Below, piece after piece: positions 10,266-19,780 of a stretch of DNA of 64,000 nt. Location: NCBI GenBank assembly GCA_902622875.1, contig CACNRW010000010.1, positions 1 through 64,000 on the forward strand, in the 5' to 3' direction. The translations under genes and the position numbers were made by a program. Each line of letters opens with the position of its first letter. Position 1 is the first letter of the stretch. This DNA comes from an uncultured SAR116 cluster alpha proteobacterium (GTDB lineage Bacteria; Pseudomonadota; Alphaproteobacteria; Puniceispirillales; Marisalimonadaceae). Under the pieces are notes generated by a model, which saw only the letters and a list, made by a program, of their open reading frames with translations, was not told where the DNA came from and did no database searches.

Positions 10266-11153
10266 ATGGAAAAAATAGGATTTATTGGCTTAGGTAACAT
10301 GGGTGCCCCCCTTGCTGAAAGATTGCTTAAAAAATACCAACTTGTTGTTTATGACCTTGATGAAAATAATATTAAGTACTTTACTGATAAAGGAGCGTTG
10401 GCTTTTTCTAATCCTGCTGAATTAGCCTCGCAAACTTCACGAATTTTTTTATGTTTACCAACCAGTGCTATTGTAGAAAAAGTTGTAAATGGAGATAATG
10501 GATTAGTAAAAGCTGCTGTGAAAGATACATACATTATTGACATGACAACAGGAGAACCAGAAATTACCAGAAAAATTTCTAATGATCTTAAACAAAAAGA
10601 TATTAATTTTATAGATGCTCCAGTAAGTGGGGGGCCCAAAGGAGCTAACCAAGGCAATATAGCTATAATGGTAGGTGGAACTGAAGATCAATTTTCTACT
10701 ATTAAACCTATAATGGACGATATCAGTTCAAATATATTCTATGCAGGTGAGATTGGATCAGGACATTCAATCAAAGCGGGTAACAACTTACTCAATTTAA
10801 TATGTAGAATGGCTACATTCGAAGTTATCTCCATGCTTGTAAAAGACGGTGTTGAGCCTGAAAAAGCAGTTAATATTATCCAGAAGAGTTCTGGAAGAAA
10901 CTATGCAACAGAAATCACACTTCCGGACAATATTCTTTCTGGAAAAATGATCCAAGGTTTCAGTACTGGTTTGATGAAAAAGGATGCTGGTGTTGCAAGT
11001 AAGATTGCTGACGCTAACCAAGTTAAAATTCCACTAGGACAATTATCTCAAGAGCTTTTAAAAACTACAATAGATGAATTTGGTGAAGAAGCTGATATGA
11101 GCAACGTTGCTCTTACGTACGAAAAACTCTCTGGTGCTAAAATTAGACCTTAA
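10266..11153 (+). CDS. 3-hydroxyisobutyrate dehydrogenase-family oxidoreductase
   Basis: NAD(P)-dependent beta-hydroxyacid dehydrogenase, 295 residues. The Rossmann motif is GFIGLGNMG (residues 5-13), substrate binding is DAPVSGGPKGA (117-127), and catalytic lysine K170 lies in GHSIKAGNNLL. Family members oxidise 3-hydroxyisobutyrate, tartronate semialdehyde products, or related acids. Only the family can be stated, not the substrate. CAGGAG precedes the ATG at good spacing, and the gene closes the rightward run that starts at the NIPSNAP gene. Confidence 0.88.
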   Translation: MEKIGFIGLGNMGAPLAERLLKKYQLVVYDLDENNIKYFTDKGALAFSNPAELASQTSRIFLCLPTSAIVEKVVNGDNGLVKAAVKDTYIIDMTTGEPEITRKISNDLKQKDINFIDAPVSGGPKGANQGNIAIMVGGTEDQFSTIKPIMDDISSNIFYAGEIGSGHSIKAGNNLLNLICRMATFEVISMLVKDGVEPEKAVNIIQKSSGRNYATEITLPDNILSGKMIQGFSTGLMKKDAGVASKIADANQVKIPLGQLSQELLKTTIDEFGEEADMSNVALTYEKLSGAKIRP

Positions 11154-11164
11154 GATTTATCCAA

Positions 11165-12940
11165 TTAATTCAGTATACCCTCTTTGATTGCTTTAATTTG
11201 TAAAGCTAAGAATTTTGAAAAAATTCTGCATTGAGCTAAACTTCCTGCGTGAAACCATAATCCAGGTTGTTTAGTCTGCATCCACATATTTCTTAGTTCT
11301 TGTCTATTGTTATCAAACCCCCAAATAGGTCCAATCTTTTCAACAACTGATTTTCCAAAAAACTTTTCAACCACATATTCTTGACCTTTATAACCGGTTG
11401 CGGTGACCATCAAATCAATTTCAAAATTTTCGCCTGATTTCATCTCTATTCCTGAAGGATTAAAATTAGAGATATCTGAAAATTGTATTACTTTAATCTT
11501 TTCATTAGCTATTAAATCAGAAGCTCCTACATTAAAATAATAACCACCACCCCTAGTTAAATATTTAAATTGCCATCCAGTATTTTCTTCACCGTATTCT
11601 AATCTAAATCCAACTTCTTCTAATTTATCCAATAAAGGCTTATCAATCTCTTTTGTTTTTTGTGTGAGAAGTTGATGTGTTTTTTTCAGAACATCAAGAG
11701 GAGTTGAAATAGTAATTAAATCACAATCATCCGTATTGGGACCTTCTTTATATAACTGATAAGGTAGTTGTGCGCTCGGCTCAACATTAACAACCATAGA
11801 TGGTGATCTCTGGACTATTTTAACATTTGCACCATGGACATATAAATCTTGTGCAACATCATGGGCACTAGTACCTGTTCCATAAACCAATACATTTTTA
11901 CCTTTATAATCTCTACCGCTACTGTAGTCTGTAGAGTGTATTACCTTACCCTTATATCCTTCCATTCCAGGAATTTTATTGCGATTAGGAACTGAGCTTA
12001 CACCTACAGCCATTACTATATGCTTAGGTTTCAATATCCTTTCATTACCATCAGATAATCTAAGTATAACTTTCCAATTTTTTTCGGCTTCATCATATTC
12101 TGCACTAATAAAAGTCGTTTTTGTCCAAACATTTAACTCCATACTTTCAGCATAATACTCAAACCATCCTGCTAATTTGTCTTTGGGAATATATGTTGGC
12201 CAGGTAGGTGGAAATGGCATGTAAGGAAGGTGATTTACATGTGTCTGATTATGCAATTTTAGAGAGTGATACCTATTTCTCCAGTTATCCCCTACCCTTT
12301 CATTTTTATCTATAACAAGAGTGTCGATATTTTGTTGTTTTAATCTTGCAGCAATTGATAAGCCAGCTTGTCCACTCCCAACAACTAAAACTTCAGGGTC
12401 TCTATCTTTATATAACCTATCTTCTGTTCTGACATCTAACCAATTGGGGCCCTCTAAGGTGTTTTCATATTCATCTTCTTTCTTGTTAAATGAAGAATTG
12501 AGGTTACTTAAAGCTGTAAGAAAACTCCATGCTTTAAACATTCTTGGAGCCTCAAGGTCTTCGTATAGTCTTACAACACCCTCACAATGTCCAAATTTTG
12601 TTTTAAATTTTAAAATTACTTCTATTACATTTTTACCAGCTCTAATAACTTCCCTAGGTTGAGTTCTTTGAGGGTCTAGAGTAAAGTCTCTTGCGGTAAC
12701 ATCTAAAACCTTATCATAAAGTTTGGGAATTATATTCTGTTTGCCGGATGTTGTTTGGATCTGCCAAGTCAGCGCCAATATGTCTCTCCAATGGCAATCT
12801 TCAAAAAACAATTTATTAAGATTTTCAATAGAATCTTTTTTATTATGTTTATCAGATATAGCTTCGTTAAAACTTAAAAGCCAATTATCTACTTCATTTC
12901 GAACGTTAACGATATGACTGTCTAACAACAAAAACTCCAA
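11165..12940 (-). CDS. Flavin-containing monooxygenase with N-terminal NTF2-like domain
   Basis: 591-residue FAD/NADPH enzyme. Residues 15-145 look like an NTF2/SnoaL-like domain (FFEDCHWRDILALTW). The FAD motif follows at VVGSGQAGL (186-194), and the NADPH motif at LVYGTGTSAHD (351-361). The arrangement resembles YUCCA-type monooxygenases, which add one oxygen atom to a nucleophilic or carbonyl substrate. It stands alone between convergent and divergent neighbours. A different monooxygenase of Baeyer-Villiger type lies at 49343-50956. The substrate is unknown. Confidence 0.88.
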   Translation of the reverse strand: MEFLLLDSHIVNVRNEVDNWLLSFNEAISDKHNKKDSIENLNKLFFEDCHWRDILALTWQIQTTSGKQNIIPKLYDKVLDVTARDFTLDPQRTQPREVIRAGKNVIEVILKFKTKFGHCEGVVRLYEDLEAPRMFKAWSFLTALSNLNSSFNKKEDEYENTLEGPNWLDVRTEDRLYKDRDPEVLVVGSGQAGLSIAARLKQQNIDTLVIDKNERVGDNWRNRYHSLKLHNQTHVNHLPYMPFPPTWPTYIPKDKLAGWFEYYAESMELNVWTKTTFISAEYDEAEKNWKVILRLSDGNERILKPKHIVMAVGVSSVPNRNKIPGMEGYKGKVIHSTDYSSGRDYKGKNVLVYGTGTSAHDVAQDLYVHGANVKIVQRSPSMVVNVEPSAQLPYQLYKEGPNTDDCDLITISTPLDVLKKTHQLLTQKTKEIDKPLLDKLEEVGFRLEYGEENTGWQFKYLTRGGGYYFNVGASDLIANEKIKVIQFSDISNFNPSGIEMKSGENFEIDLMVTATGYKGQEYVVEKFFGKSVVEKIGPIWGFDNNRQELRNMWMQTKQPGLWFHAGSLAQCRIFSKFLALQIKAIKEGILN

Positions 12941-13052
12941 GAAAAATAGAAAAAGATATATTTACTTTATCAAACAAAACTTTCTAAGAACAGAAATTTT
13001 TTATAGGATATTATTACAATATGAACATTTTTACATCTTAAGGGGGTGCTTT

Positions 13053-13826
13053 ATGGATAGATTAGAACAAATAGCACAATTTATGTTGGATCAACATAAC
13101 TCAAAACAAACCTTTCAAAACTTACCTGAAACATTGATGCCGAAAGGTTTTGATGAAGCCTATAAGGTACAACAAGTTTTTCAAAAAAACTCTAGTCGAG
13201 GAGGATTAGGAGGGTTTAAAATAGCTTTGGCTTCTAAGATCCAACAAGAATTATGCGGCATAGATCATCCTATAGCTGGCGGAATTTTTGCAAATGAAAT
13301 AAAGAGTAGTCCTTCTACATTTGAACTAAGTGATTTTCACGGGTTAGGATTAGAGTTTGAAATAGCTGTTACTTTATCCGAAGATTTAAAGCCTGAAATG
13401 GGTTCATTTGATAAAAATAATATAAGGCAATATATCAAGTCACTTTCGCCTGCATTTGAACTCATAATTGACAGGAATGCTGATTATTCTAACATAAACG
13501 CTTTGACTATGATTACTGACAATGCTTGGTGCTCAGGAATAGTTTTAGGTAAAGAGCTTCCAAACTGGGAAAATTTAGATCTGGATGTTATTAAATCTCA
13601 ACTACTTTGGAATGATGAGCCTCCACAAAATGCAATGATTAAAGATGCAAATCCGTTAGAGTCATTATCTTGGGTTGCTAATTTACTACTCTCTCATGGA
13701 CGGACAATTCCTAAAGGTAGTGTTATAATTACTGGCAGTGTAATTAAAACACGAGCACCACAAAGAGGAGACCATATTATTTATAAAGTGGGTGATTTAT
13801 CTGAGGTTGAAATTAAAATTATCTAA
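13053..13826 (+). CDS. 2-oxopent-4-enoate hydratase-like protein (MhpD family)
   Basis: 257-residue member of the 2-keto-4-pentenoate hydratase / oxalocrotonate decarboxylase family, related to the FAH fold. GGFKIALAS is the substrate-loop region, LEFEIAVTLSED carries the Glu-x-Glu metal ligands, and the C-terminal GSVIITGSVIKTRAP matches family members. These enzymes act late in meta-cleavage of aromatics or on related enols. A strong AGGGGGTG ribosome binding site precedes the ATG. No other meta-cleavage gene is nearby, so the pathway is open. Confidence 0.85.
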   Translation: MDRLEQIAQFMLDQHNSKQTFQNLPETLMPKGFDEAYKVQQVFQKNSSRGGLGGFKIALASKIQQELCGIDHPIAGGIFANEIKSSPSTFELSDFHGLGLEFEIAVTLSEDLKPEMGSFDKNNIRQYIKSLSPAFELIIDRNADYSNINALTMITDNAWCSGIVLGKELPNWENLDLDVIKSQLLWNDEPPQNAMIKDANPLESLSWVANLLLSHGRTIPKGSVIITGSVIKTRAPQRGDHIIYKVGDLSEVEIKII

Positions 13827-13836
13827 TAAAGCTATT

Positions 13837-14610
13837 CTAAATAAATACTTCAAATTCTACGAGAGATTGAATTATCATTTTTAAAGCTGCAATACTAAAA
13901 AATATAAGTAATAAGTTTTTAAATGTTTTTGCATTTATTTTATTTCTTAACTTTTCACCAATCTGGAAACCTATCACAGCTGTTACAGAACCAAGTGCTC
14001 CATAAATAAACATATTTGGTTGAAATACACCTGTGGCAATATAACCAACAGAAACAGGAATACATCCAATCGTGATTAAAAAACCACTAACATCAACAAA
14101 ATGTTTGGGTTTAACATTTTTCATCAAAAGATACATTGTCACAGGAACAGCCCAAATTGATGCGGCCCCTCCAAATATTCCACCTAAGGTTCCTAAGCTA
14201 CTTTGCCAAAACACATCATGTTTTGGGTTCATTTTAAAGTTAAATCCAAAGAAATTTACACTTACGAACAACAAAACCGCACATGCAAAAATTATTCTTA
14301 CAACATTATCGCCGATTTGGTTTGCATAAAATGAGGTTATCAGAATGCAAATTACCAGTGTAATTGCAAAATATTTATAGTTGGCAACTATTTTTTTAGG
14401 ATTATCCGCCTTACTGAATTGCCAAATATTGGTAACGGTCATAGGTATAAGATTAAGTCCTAAAGCCATTAATGGTGAAATGAAAAACGTCATTATCGTT
14501 ATAGCGGTAGTAGGAAGACCAATTCCAATTACGCCTTTTACAACGCCAGCTAGAAAAAATGCAATAGCAACTATGATGGAAATTTCATTACCGTTATTTA
14601 AAATATCCAA
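13837..14610 (-). CDS. TauE/SafE-family sulfite/organosulfonate exporter-like permease
   Basis: 257-residue inner-membrane protein with about eight hydrophobic segments. FFLAGVVKGVIGIGLPT near the start and SLGTLGGIFGGAASIWAVP in the middle are the duplicated TauE/SafE repeats. Members export sulfite, sulfoacetate or other small anions, or import them. The persulfide dioxygenase-like gene at 4.5 kb would make sulfite, which fits loosely, but the two genes are not linked. It is convergent with the MhpD-like gene. Confidence 0.85.
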   Translation of the reverse strand: MDILNNGNEISIIVAIAFFLAGVVKGVIGIGLPTTAITIMTFFISPLMALGLNLIPMTVTNIWQFSKADNPKKIVANYKYFAITLVICILITSFYANQIGDNVVRIIFACAVLLFVSVNFFGFNFKMNPKHDVFWQSSLGTLGGIFGGAASIWAVPVTMYLLMKNVKPKHFVDVSGFLITIGCIPVSVGYIATGVFQPNMFIYGALGSVTAVIGFQIGEKLRNKINAKTFKNLLLIFFSIAALKMIIQSLVEFEVFI

Positions 14611-14694
14611 AACTTAAACTTCCATGAAACTTAGAGAATTTATAATCTAACATGTATATTTAATTATATTTAACTTTTTTGATTTGAGTACTGT

Positions 14695-15540
14695 TTATCC
14701 AACTCTCAAAAATAAAAGACCAAAAAATAAACCTACAATCAAAAATGATTTTATTAAATTTATCTTCTCTTTTAAAAAAAACAAACCTAATAAAATTGCA
14801 AATAAAATTGAAGTTTCCCTAATGGAAGACACAACAGCAATAGGTAGAAACAGGCAAGCCCAAACTACAATACCATAAGCTGCATATGATGCAGTTCCTC
14901 CAATAAAAAATGAACGTTTTCCACTAATGAAAATTCTTTTTATTATGTCTCTATCTTTCCATTTAGCATAAAAGTAAAATATTAAACCATTAATCAAAGT
15001 CATCGTACTATAAAAACCAATTGGATTTTGTGTTACTCTTGCGCCATAACCATCTACAATTGAATAACTAGCAATAAAGCAACCTGTTATAATAGCTAAG
15101 CTGAAACCCTTTATACTGGAATCACGGCTTAGGAATTGTTTTAATCCATAAATTATCAAAGAAAGTGAAATAAGAAATATTCCTACCACTTCGTGAGAAG
15201 ATATATTTTCTTTAAAGAAAAACAAACTGATAGTAATAATTATTAGAGGAGACAACCCCCTTGCAATTGGATAAATTTCTGACAATTCACCAAATTTATA
15301 TGCATTTAGAAGAAATATTTGATAAAAAAAATGAAGTAATGCACTTATTAATATGTAACTTAAACCATTTGAATTAGGAAGACCAAAAACTAAAATTCTA
15401 ATTAAGGCAAATGGTATATGACCTAGAACGACTGAAGTCATACTTAATAATTTATCTTCAGAACCCCTTAAAATAAAGTTCCAAAGCGCGTGCAAGAATG
15501 CAGCAAATAGAACTGCAATTATAATGAAGGTGTTTATAAT
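14695..15540 (-). CDS. EamA/DMT-family transporter, probable ATT start
   Basis: About 281 residues with ten hydrophobic segments in two EamA repeats; probably a metabolite exporter. The first canonical start in frame is TTG at 15495, but that cuts the first membrane helix: the 15 upstream codons encode INTFIIIAVLFAAF, completing a helix that runs into LHALWNFILR. An in-frame stop lies at 15555-15553. The only good ribosome site is AGGA (15549-15546), five bases before ATT at 15540. I therefore prefer a rare ATT start, as an inference. The family is clear, the substrate is not. Confidence 0.78.
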   Translation of the reverse strand: MINTFIIIAVLFAAFLHALWNFILRGSEDKLLSMTSVVLGHIPFALIRILVFGLPNSNGLSYILISALLHFFYQIFLLNAYKFGELSEIYPIARGLSPLIIITISLFFFKENISSHEVVGIFLISLSLIIYGLKQFLSRDSSIKGFSLAIITGCFIASYSIVDGYGARVTQNPIGFYSTMTLINGLIFYFYAKWKDRDIIKRIFISGKRSFFIGGTASYAAYGIVVWACLFLPIAVVSSIRETSILFAILLGLFFLKEKINLIKSFLIVGLFFGLLFLRVG

Positions 15541-15678
15541 GTTTTTCCTAAATTATGATTATTAGTTTAAAAAATTATTTATTAATAATACTTAATTTAA
15601 ACTATCTCATAATTTAAATTGGAAGCGTTAGCAAAATTCTTTAATCTTCTTTCGACTTCTTTATCCAGCTGAAATTCT

Positions 15679-17226
15679 TTAGATCATAACTTCAATTAAG
15701 AATGGGCCATTGTCTTTTAATCCATGCTTAAAATTTTTTACTAAGTCTTCTATATTATCTACTCTAACTGCATCAACTCCCATACCCTTGGATACTGATA
15801 CCCAGTCTAAAGATGGATCTTTTAAAGATAACATTTCCAAAGCTGATTTGCCTGGATTATCAACACCAACGTTCGTTAACTCACCTTGTAGAATTTTGTA
15901 ACTTTGGTTTGCGAATATTAATACGACTATGTCTAAATTTTCTCTGGCCATTGTCCACAAAGACTGGACAGTATACATCGCACTACCATCTCCTTCTAAG
16001 GAAATAACTTTTTGGTCAGGACATGCAACTGCCGCACCTATGGCAACTGGCATTCCAAAACCAATTGATCCCCCACAATTATTAAGCCATGTATGTGGAT
16101 AAGAACCAGCTGTTTGATAAAAAAATTCTCTTCCAGTAGTTACAGATTCATCTACAACTATTGCGTTTTCTGGAATAAGAGCACCCAAAACCATACCAAG
16201 CGAAGTTGGATTGATGGGACCACTTGGAATATCAGGAATTTTGAGTTCTGAAACTGTGCTTGGTTTATTATCACTAATTCCCACTTTACCTGATAACTCA
16301 TTAATAACACTAGTAAAGTCATCTGAAAGTGAAGCTAATTCAATAAACTTTGTACTTTCTTGTGTTAGCACACCTGGTTTATTTGGATATGCAAAAAAAG
16401 CAACAGGTCGCCTTGCTCCTATAATTATAATGCTGTCAAAGTCTTTTAGTACTTCAACAGCTTTATCAACCACGTAAGGAATTCTAACTGAGTTTATTCT
16501 TCCTGCACCTTTATCTAATCGAGCATTAAACCAATCTGTTTTCATTGGACAACCTATTTTATCAGCTACTTTTGCTAGCTTTATTAGATTCTTTTCTTCT
16601 AACGCTGAACTACCTACAAGTATTAGGGGATTTTTAGCTTCACGAAGAGCTATTACAGCTTCATCAATTAAATTTGAGGAAACGGTACTATATTTATTTT
16701 TTAACTTAATAGATTGAATTGCGTTCCCTTCATTCCATGCAGTGTCACCAGGTAATATCAAAGTAGCAATTTGGCCTGGATTAATATTTGCCATTTCAAT
16801 CGCCTCAGCTCCATCAACTGCAATATCTTTTGATGATTTACTGGTTTTAACCCAATGAGAAACAGGTCTTGCTATCCCTTCAATATCCGAAGTCAATGGA
16901 GCATTGAGTTTTATATGATCAAGGGCGTGCTCTCCAACAATATTTACTATTCCTGAACTAGCCTTCTTTGCATTATGAAGATTTGCAAGACCATTAGCCA
17001 AACCAGGACCCAAATGTAGTAAAGTAGAGGCTGGAGTTCTTTTCATCCTAAAGTAACCGTCAGCTGCTCCTGTAGCACAACCCTCAAATAGACATAAAAT
17101 ACTTCTCATTTTATCGTATTTATCTAAAGCTGCTACAAAATGCATTTCAGATGTTCCTGGATTAGTAAAACAGACGTCTACATTTCCTTCTAATAGAGTG
17201 CCAACTAAACTTTCTGCTCCGTTCAT
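15679..17226 (-). CDS. Acetolactate synthase large-subunit-like ThDP enzyme
   Basis: 515-residue thiamine diphosphate enzyme. The N-terminal pyrimidine-binding domain has the catalytic glutamate in LCLFEGCATGAADGYFRM, and the C-terminal domain has the ThDP/Mg motif EGDGSAMY followed by IFANQSYKIL. It is shorter than biosynthetic IlvB (about 560-600 residues) and has no small-subunit gene beside it, so it is more likely a decarboxylase or lyase of a 2-oxo acid in catabolism. The substrate is unknown. The gene stands alone, divergent from the SCP2-like gene. Confidence 0.85.
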   Translation of the reverse strand: MNGAESLVGTLLEGNVDVCFTNPGTSEMHFVAALDKYDKMRSILCLFEGCATGAADGYFRMKRTPASTLLHLGPGLANGLANLHNAKKASSGIVNIVGEHALDHIKLNAPLTSDIEGIARPVSHWVKTSKSSKDIAVDGAEAIEMANINPGQIATLILPGDTAWNEGNAIQSIKLKNKYSTVSSNLIDEAVIALREAKNPLILVGSSALEEKNLIKLAKVADKIGCPMKTDWFNARLDKGAGRINSVRIPYVVDKAVEVLKDFDSIIIIGARRPVAFFAYPNKPGVLTQESTKFIELASLSDDFTSVINELSGKVGISDNKPSTVSELKIPDIPSGPINPTSLGMVLGALIPENAIVVDESVTTGREFFYQTAGSYPHTWLNNCGGSIGFGMPVAIGAAVACPDQKVISLEGDGSAMYTVQSLWTMARENLDIVVLIFANQSYKILQGELTNVGVDNPGKSALEMLSLKDPSLDWVSVSKGMGVDAVRVDNIEDLVKNFKHGLKDNGPFLIEVMI

Positions 17227-17332
17227 CTAATCCTCCAGACTTATAATTATTTATTAACATATCAAATAAAAAATCTAATTGGTAATAAATTAATAATATG
17301 CCAATCTTTACAAAATATGTTTCGAGATTTGT

Positions 17333-17707
17333 ATGTTTAGATCATTAATTGAAAAAAATGAAAGACGAAGCCAACTTTCAATTATGGCGCAGTACCTTAA
17401 TACATGTTTTATGATAAGCACTGTTGATGATGAATATTTAATTAGTATTGAAAAAGGCAATGTAACAAATGTCGAAGAAGGGCCGTTTGTAATGCCAAGC
17501 TATATTTTTAAATTAACGGCTTCAAAGAATGAGTGGTTAAAATTTTTGCAATCAACTCCTCAACCAGGATCACATGACATTATCGCAATGCTTAGAAGAA
17601 AGGTTTTAAAATTTGAAGGAGATCTCCATCCCTTAATGTCACACCTACTATACTTCAAATTGCTACTTGCCTCTCTAAGACCAGCGGAGAGTAATAATGA
17701 AAATTGA
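17333..17707 (+). CDS. Small protein, possibly SCP2 sterol-carrier-like
   Basis: 124 residues, no signal peptide and no clear membrane segment. The pattern of beta strands, then FVMPSYIFKLTASKNEWLKF, then an amphipathic C-terminal part (HDIIAMLRRKVLKFEGDL) resembles short SCP2-like lipid-binding domains, which often accompany hydrolases. This is a weak fold guess. Its last 11 bases overlap the start of the alpha/beta hydrolase, so the two are probably translationally coupled and work on the same substrate. Confidence 0.6.
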   Translation: MFRSLIEKNERRSQLSIMAQYLNTCFMISTVDDEYLISIEKGNVTNVEEGPFVMPSYIFKLTASKNEWLKFLQSTPQPGSHDIIAMLRRKVLKFEGDLHPLMSHLLYFKLLLASLRPAESNNEN

Positions 17708-18536
17708 AAAAGAACCTATAACTGGTAATTACGGTAAATTTGAAATAGACGGAGTTAAACACAGAATTTACTGGGAAGAAGCTGGTGAGGGTATTCCTTT
17801 AGTTTGTCTTCATACTGCAGGCTCTGATGGAAGACAATACAGAGCTCTTCTAAACGATAAAAAAATATTAAAAAAATATCGTGTTATAGTTTTTGATATG
17901 CCATGGCATGGTAAATCGTCACCTCCCGAAAATTCACAAGTTGGGCATTATAAACTTTCAACTGAGTCATATATTTCTCAAATAATGAGCTTTATAGACG
18001 GTTTAGAATTAGTTAAGCCGGTTGTAATGGGCTGTTCAATAGGCGGTAGAATCATTCTACATCTAGCTATACATTTCCCTGAAAAGTTTAAAGCCCTAAT
18101 AGGGCTTCAAAGTGCCGGACATTTAGATCCTTATTACGATATTAGTTGGCTTCATAGGCAAGATGTACATGGAGGTGAAGTCTGTGGCGGAATTGCCTAT
18201 GGTTTAATGGCTCCAACTAGCCCTGAAAATGATAAGTTTGAGACTATGTGGCATTATATGCAAGGTGGACCAGGTATTTTTAAAGGAGATTTATTTTTTT
18301 ATAAATTTGATGGAAATATTGGAACAGAAATTAAAAAAATAAATAATTCAAAATGTCCAATATTTTTACTTACAGGTGAATATGATTATTCTGCAACTCC
18401 AGAAGAAACAAAGTCTCTTGCTGACACGATTGGAATCGAGATGGTTAAAATGAAGAATGTTGGTCACTTTCCAATGAGTGAAAACCCAAAAGAGTTTTTA
18501 AAATACTTGCATCCAGTTCTAGAAAAAATAAATTAA
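17697..18536 (+). CDS. Alpha/beta hydrolase
   Basis: 279-residue alpha/beta-hydrolase fold enzyme. The oxyanion region is CLHTAGSDGR (residues 37-46) and the nucleophile elbow is MGCSIGG with S114. The acid is D230 in TGEYDYSATPE and the base is H257 in VGHFPMSEN, giving a complete triad. Such enzymes hydrolyse esters, lactones or C-C bonds of ring-cleavage products; the substrate cannot be told. It overlaps the upstream SCP2-like gene and converges on the SDR gene with no gap. Confidence 0.88.
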   Translation: MKIEKEPITGNYGKFEIDGVKHRIYWEEAGEGIPLVCLHTAGSDGRQYRALLNDKKILKKYRVIVFDMPWHGKSSPPENSQVGHYKLSTESYISQIMSFIDGLELVKPVVMGCSIGGRIILHLAIHFPEKFKALIGLQSAGHLDPYYDISWLHRQDVHGGEVCGGIAYGLMAPTSPENDKFETMWHYMQGGPGIFKGDLFFYKFDGNIGTEIKKINNSKCPIFLLTGEYDYSATPEETKSLADTIGIEMVKMKNVGHFPMSENPKEFLKYLHPVLEKIN

Positions 18537-19298
18537 CTACCAATCCTTACCAGCTGTCCAACCACCATCTACAATTAAGTTTGTGCCTGTACAGAAGCTT
18601 GCTTCTTCACTGGCTAAATACAAAACGGCACTCGAAATCTCATTGGGTTCTCCCCAACGTTTCATAGCGTGTAAGTTTCTTACTTTTTGAGAAGCTTCTT
18701 CATCTTGGAAATATCTTTCTGTTAAAGGTGTCCGAATTACACCTGGCCCCACTGCATTAACCCTAATATCATACTTAGCCAAGTCGATCGCTAATTGTTT
18801 AGTCATTCCAGCTGTAGCATGTTTAGATGAAGTATAAGCACATCTATTAGGCGCTGCGGTTACACTTAAAGTTGATGATGTAATAACTATGTTACCTTTT
18901 ATTTTTTCTTTTATGCAGTGTTTTGCAAATGTTTGAGCAGTGATAAAAACACCGGTAACATTTATATCGATAACCTTTCTCCATTCCTCGATAGATAACT
19001 CTAAAGGAGAAACAATTTCTCTTATACCAGCATTACAAAATGCTACGTCTAAGCCTCCAAAATGTTTGTAGGCATTATTCATTGTTTCAATTGTTTCATT
19101 CTGATTTGTTACGTCTAATTTGAAAGGTTCTGCAATACCGCCAGCTGATTTTATTTCATTTGCAACTCTTTCAGCCATTTCAAAATCTAGATCTGAAACA
19201 GCTACATTGGCACCTTCCTTGGCAAAACTTAATCCAGTTTGACGACCTATACCCCCAGCAGCGCCTGTAATAAATACAGTTTTATTTGTAAATCTCAT
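18537..19298 (-). CDS. Short-chain dehydrogenase/reductase
   Basis: 253-residue classical SDR. The cofactor motif is TGAAGGIG (11-18), NAG is at 89-91, and the catalytic residues are S141/S142, Y155 and K159 (YTSSK). An acidic residue after the second beta strand (VSDLD) suggests NAD rather than NADP. It oxidises or reduces an alcohol/ketone pair. The start codon lies back to back with the RidA upstream region, so the two genes are divergent and may share control. Confidence 0.9.
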   Translation of the reverse strand: MRFTNKTVFITGAAGGIGRQTGLSFAKEGANVAVSDLDFEMAERVANEIKSAGGIAEPFKLDVTNQNETIETMNNAYKHFGGLDVAFCNAGIREIVSPLELSIEEWRKVIDINVTGVFITAQTFAKHCIKEKIKGNIVITSSTLSVTAAPNRCAYTSSKHATAGMTKQLAIDLAKYDIRVNAVGPGVIRTPLTERYFQDEEASQKVRNLHAMKRWGEPNEISSAVLYLASEEASFCTGTNLIVDGGWTAGKDW

Positions 19299-19375
19299 TG
19301 AAAAGTCCCCCTGTTAATATAAGTTTATTTGAAATAACGCTTTTGACAACAAATAATCTAACTAGGAGCAGTCGA

Positions 19376-19762
19376 TTGGATATAGAACATTTAGTATTTG
19401 AAAATGGTCCTAAAAGAGTAGGGCCGTTTAGCCATGCTGTAAAGGCAGGTGACTTTATTTTTGTTACTGGACAGATGCCAACATTACCAAATAATCCAGA
19501 CGTACTAGTTAGTAATGACGTAGAAGAACAAACTCATCAAGTTATGAATAACCTTATGGACGTCTTAAAACAGTCAGGATCATCTTTGGAAAGGGTTACA
19601 TTTGTAAGGGTTTATTTAGTAAATTTTCAAGATTTTGATAAAGTAAATAAAATATATAAATCTTATTTTGATGAAAATAAACTTCCTGCAAGAACATGTA
19701 TTGGTGTGACTGGCCTTGCTGTTGGTGCGTCGGTTGAAATAGATCTAATAGCAAAACAATAA
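19376..19762 (+). CDS. RidA-family enamine/imine deaminase
   Basis: 128-residue RidA (YjgF/YER057c/UK114) protein. FSHAVKAGDFIFVTGQMP and the C-terminal ARTCIGVTGLAVGASVEID are diagnostic; the arginine in the latter contacts the carboxylate in active members, which hydrolyse reactive 2-aminoacrylate-type enamines. An upstream ATG at 19298 would add 26 unusual residues, but TAGGAG (19363-19368) sits seven bases before TTG 19376, and that start gives the normal family length. I therefore use the TTG. Confidence 0.88.
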   Translation: MDIEHLVFENGPKRVGPFSHAVKAGDFIFVTGQMPTLPNNPDVLVSNDVEEQTHQVMNNLMDVLKQSGSSLERVTFVRVYLVNFQDFDKVNKIYKSYFDENKLPARTCIGVTGLAVGASVEIDLIAKQ

Positions 19763-19780
19763 TTTAGAAAAAATAAATTT

